Source: an uncultured Eubacteriales bacterium (GTDB lineage: Bacteria > Bacillota > Clostridia > Christensenellales > Borkfalkiaceae). From it: DNA of 5,188 bases. The notes under the pieces were generated by a model, which saw only the letters and a list, made by a program, of their open reading frames with translations, did not search any database and had not been told where the DNA came from. The translations under genes and the position numbers were made by a program. Each line of letters begins with the position of its first letter. The first letter of the stretch is position 1. Positions 5,085-5,188 of this stretch are shown here, in pieces. Location of the stretch: the NCBI GenBank assembly GCA_905211955.1, contig CAJMCT010000084.1:1-5188 (forward strand). Direction: 5' to 3'.

Positions 5085-5188
5085 AACGTTACCTCCCGTA
5101 GTTTTTTAATTAGTTCTATTGATCCACTTCATGAGAAAAATCAAATGATTATCAATTTATCCCCCATTCAATTTGATGATGAAGCTTA
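5085..5188. other. Region upstream of mobC; possible oriT-side repeats
   Basis: This contains the mobC ribosome binding site (GGGAGG, 5097-5092). Further out is a perfect 7-bp inverted repeat, ATCAAAT (5140-5146) and ATTTGAT (5171-5177), 24 bases apart, with a direct repeat TCAATTT at 5152-5158 and 5168-5174. Origins of transfer of MOBP elements often sit upstream of mobC and carry such repeats, but no nic consensus is evident, so oriT is only a suggestion. A plus-strand frame also opens at ATG 5145 (MIINLSPIQFDDEA) and runs off the end; it lacks a good Shine-Dalgarno and is not called as a gene. Confidence 0.35.

Noticed and set aside
5145..5188. Plus-strand start MIINLSPIQFDDEA running off the window, faintly reminiscent of phage proteins
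   Set aside because: Only 14 codons, with no good Shine-Dalgarno; too short to support.
1..5188. CRISPR array, tRNA, rRNA or complete insertion sequence
   Set aside because: No regularly spaced repeats, no TPsiC-like GGTTCGAATCC segment, no rRNA-like sequence and no intact transposase were found.

Overview
The window looks like chromosomal DNA of a low-GC Gram-positive bacterium, most likely an uncultured gut- or fibre-associated Clostridia (Bacillota). This is inferred from strong AGGAGG-type ribosome binding sites, AT-rich intergenic DNA with sigma-A-like promoters, a GH1/GH94 sugar gene pair, and a MobC/MOBP-type mobilization module of the sort common in Clostridia. No marker gene fixes the species. 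All recognisable protein genes lie on the minus strand, so the genetic order runs from high to low coordinates.

Right end (about 4200-5188): a mobilization module. mobC (104 aa) overlaps the relaxase start in a TGATG junction. In mobC, the codon that fits the ribosome binding site and the family N-terminus is ATA rather than ATG. The relaxase keeps its catalytic N-terminal domain (motif I Tyr and the HxD...HxH motif) but stops at about 199 aa. At about 4190-4211 relaxase sequence passes directly, in a different frame, into the C-terminal third of a GH94 disaccharide phosphorylase. Both genes are broken at the same point, so this is a deletion or recombination scar of a mobilizable element, or possibly an assembly chimera.

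Middle (about 1909-3556): a complete GH1 beta-glucosidase with all catalytic residues. It has its own near-consensus promoter and a 16-bp palindrome in its leader. It was probably one of a pair with the GH94 gene for using beta-linked glucose disaccharides or oligosaccharides. A 33-bp direct repeat (2 mismatches) lies on each side of the GH1 gene. The left copy is part of a longer element (1666-1855) with a degenerate relative at 507-619, and an orphan plus-strand terminator follows at 1861-1891.

Left (about 1-1663): a 303-aa class II Fic protein (probable AMP-transferase) with an N-terminal Cro/CI-type helix-turn-helix. Its promoter is bracketed by three copies of a 9-bp motif, two direct at 22-bp spacing and one inverted, suggesting autoregulation. 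Further left, a promoter is followed by a strong terminator-like hairpin in the leader of a small exported or membrane protein that runs off the window; this could be an attenuated leader or a separate small RNA.

No tRNA, rRNA, CRISPR array or complete insertion sequence was seen.
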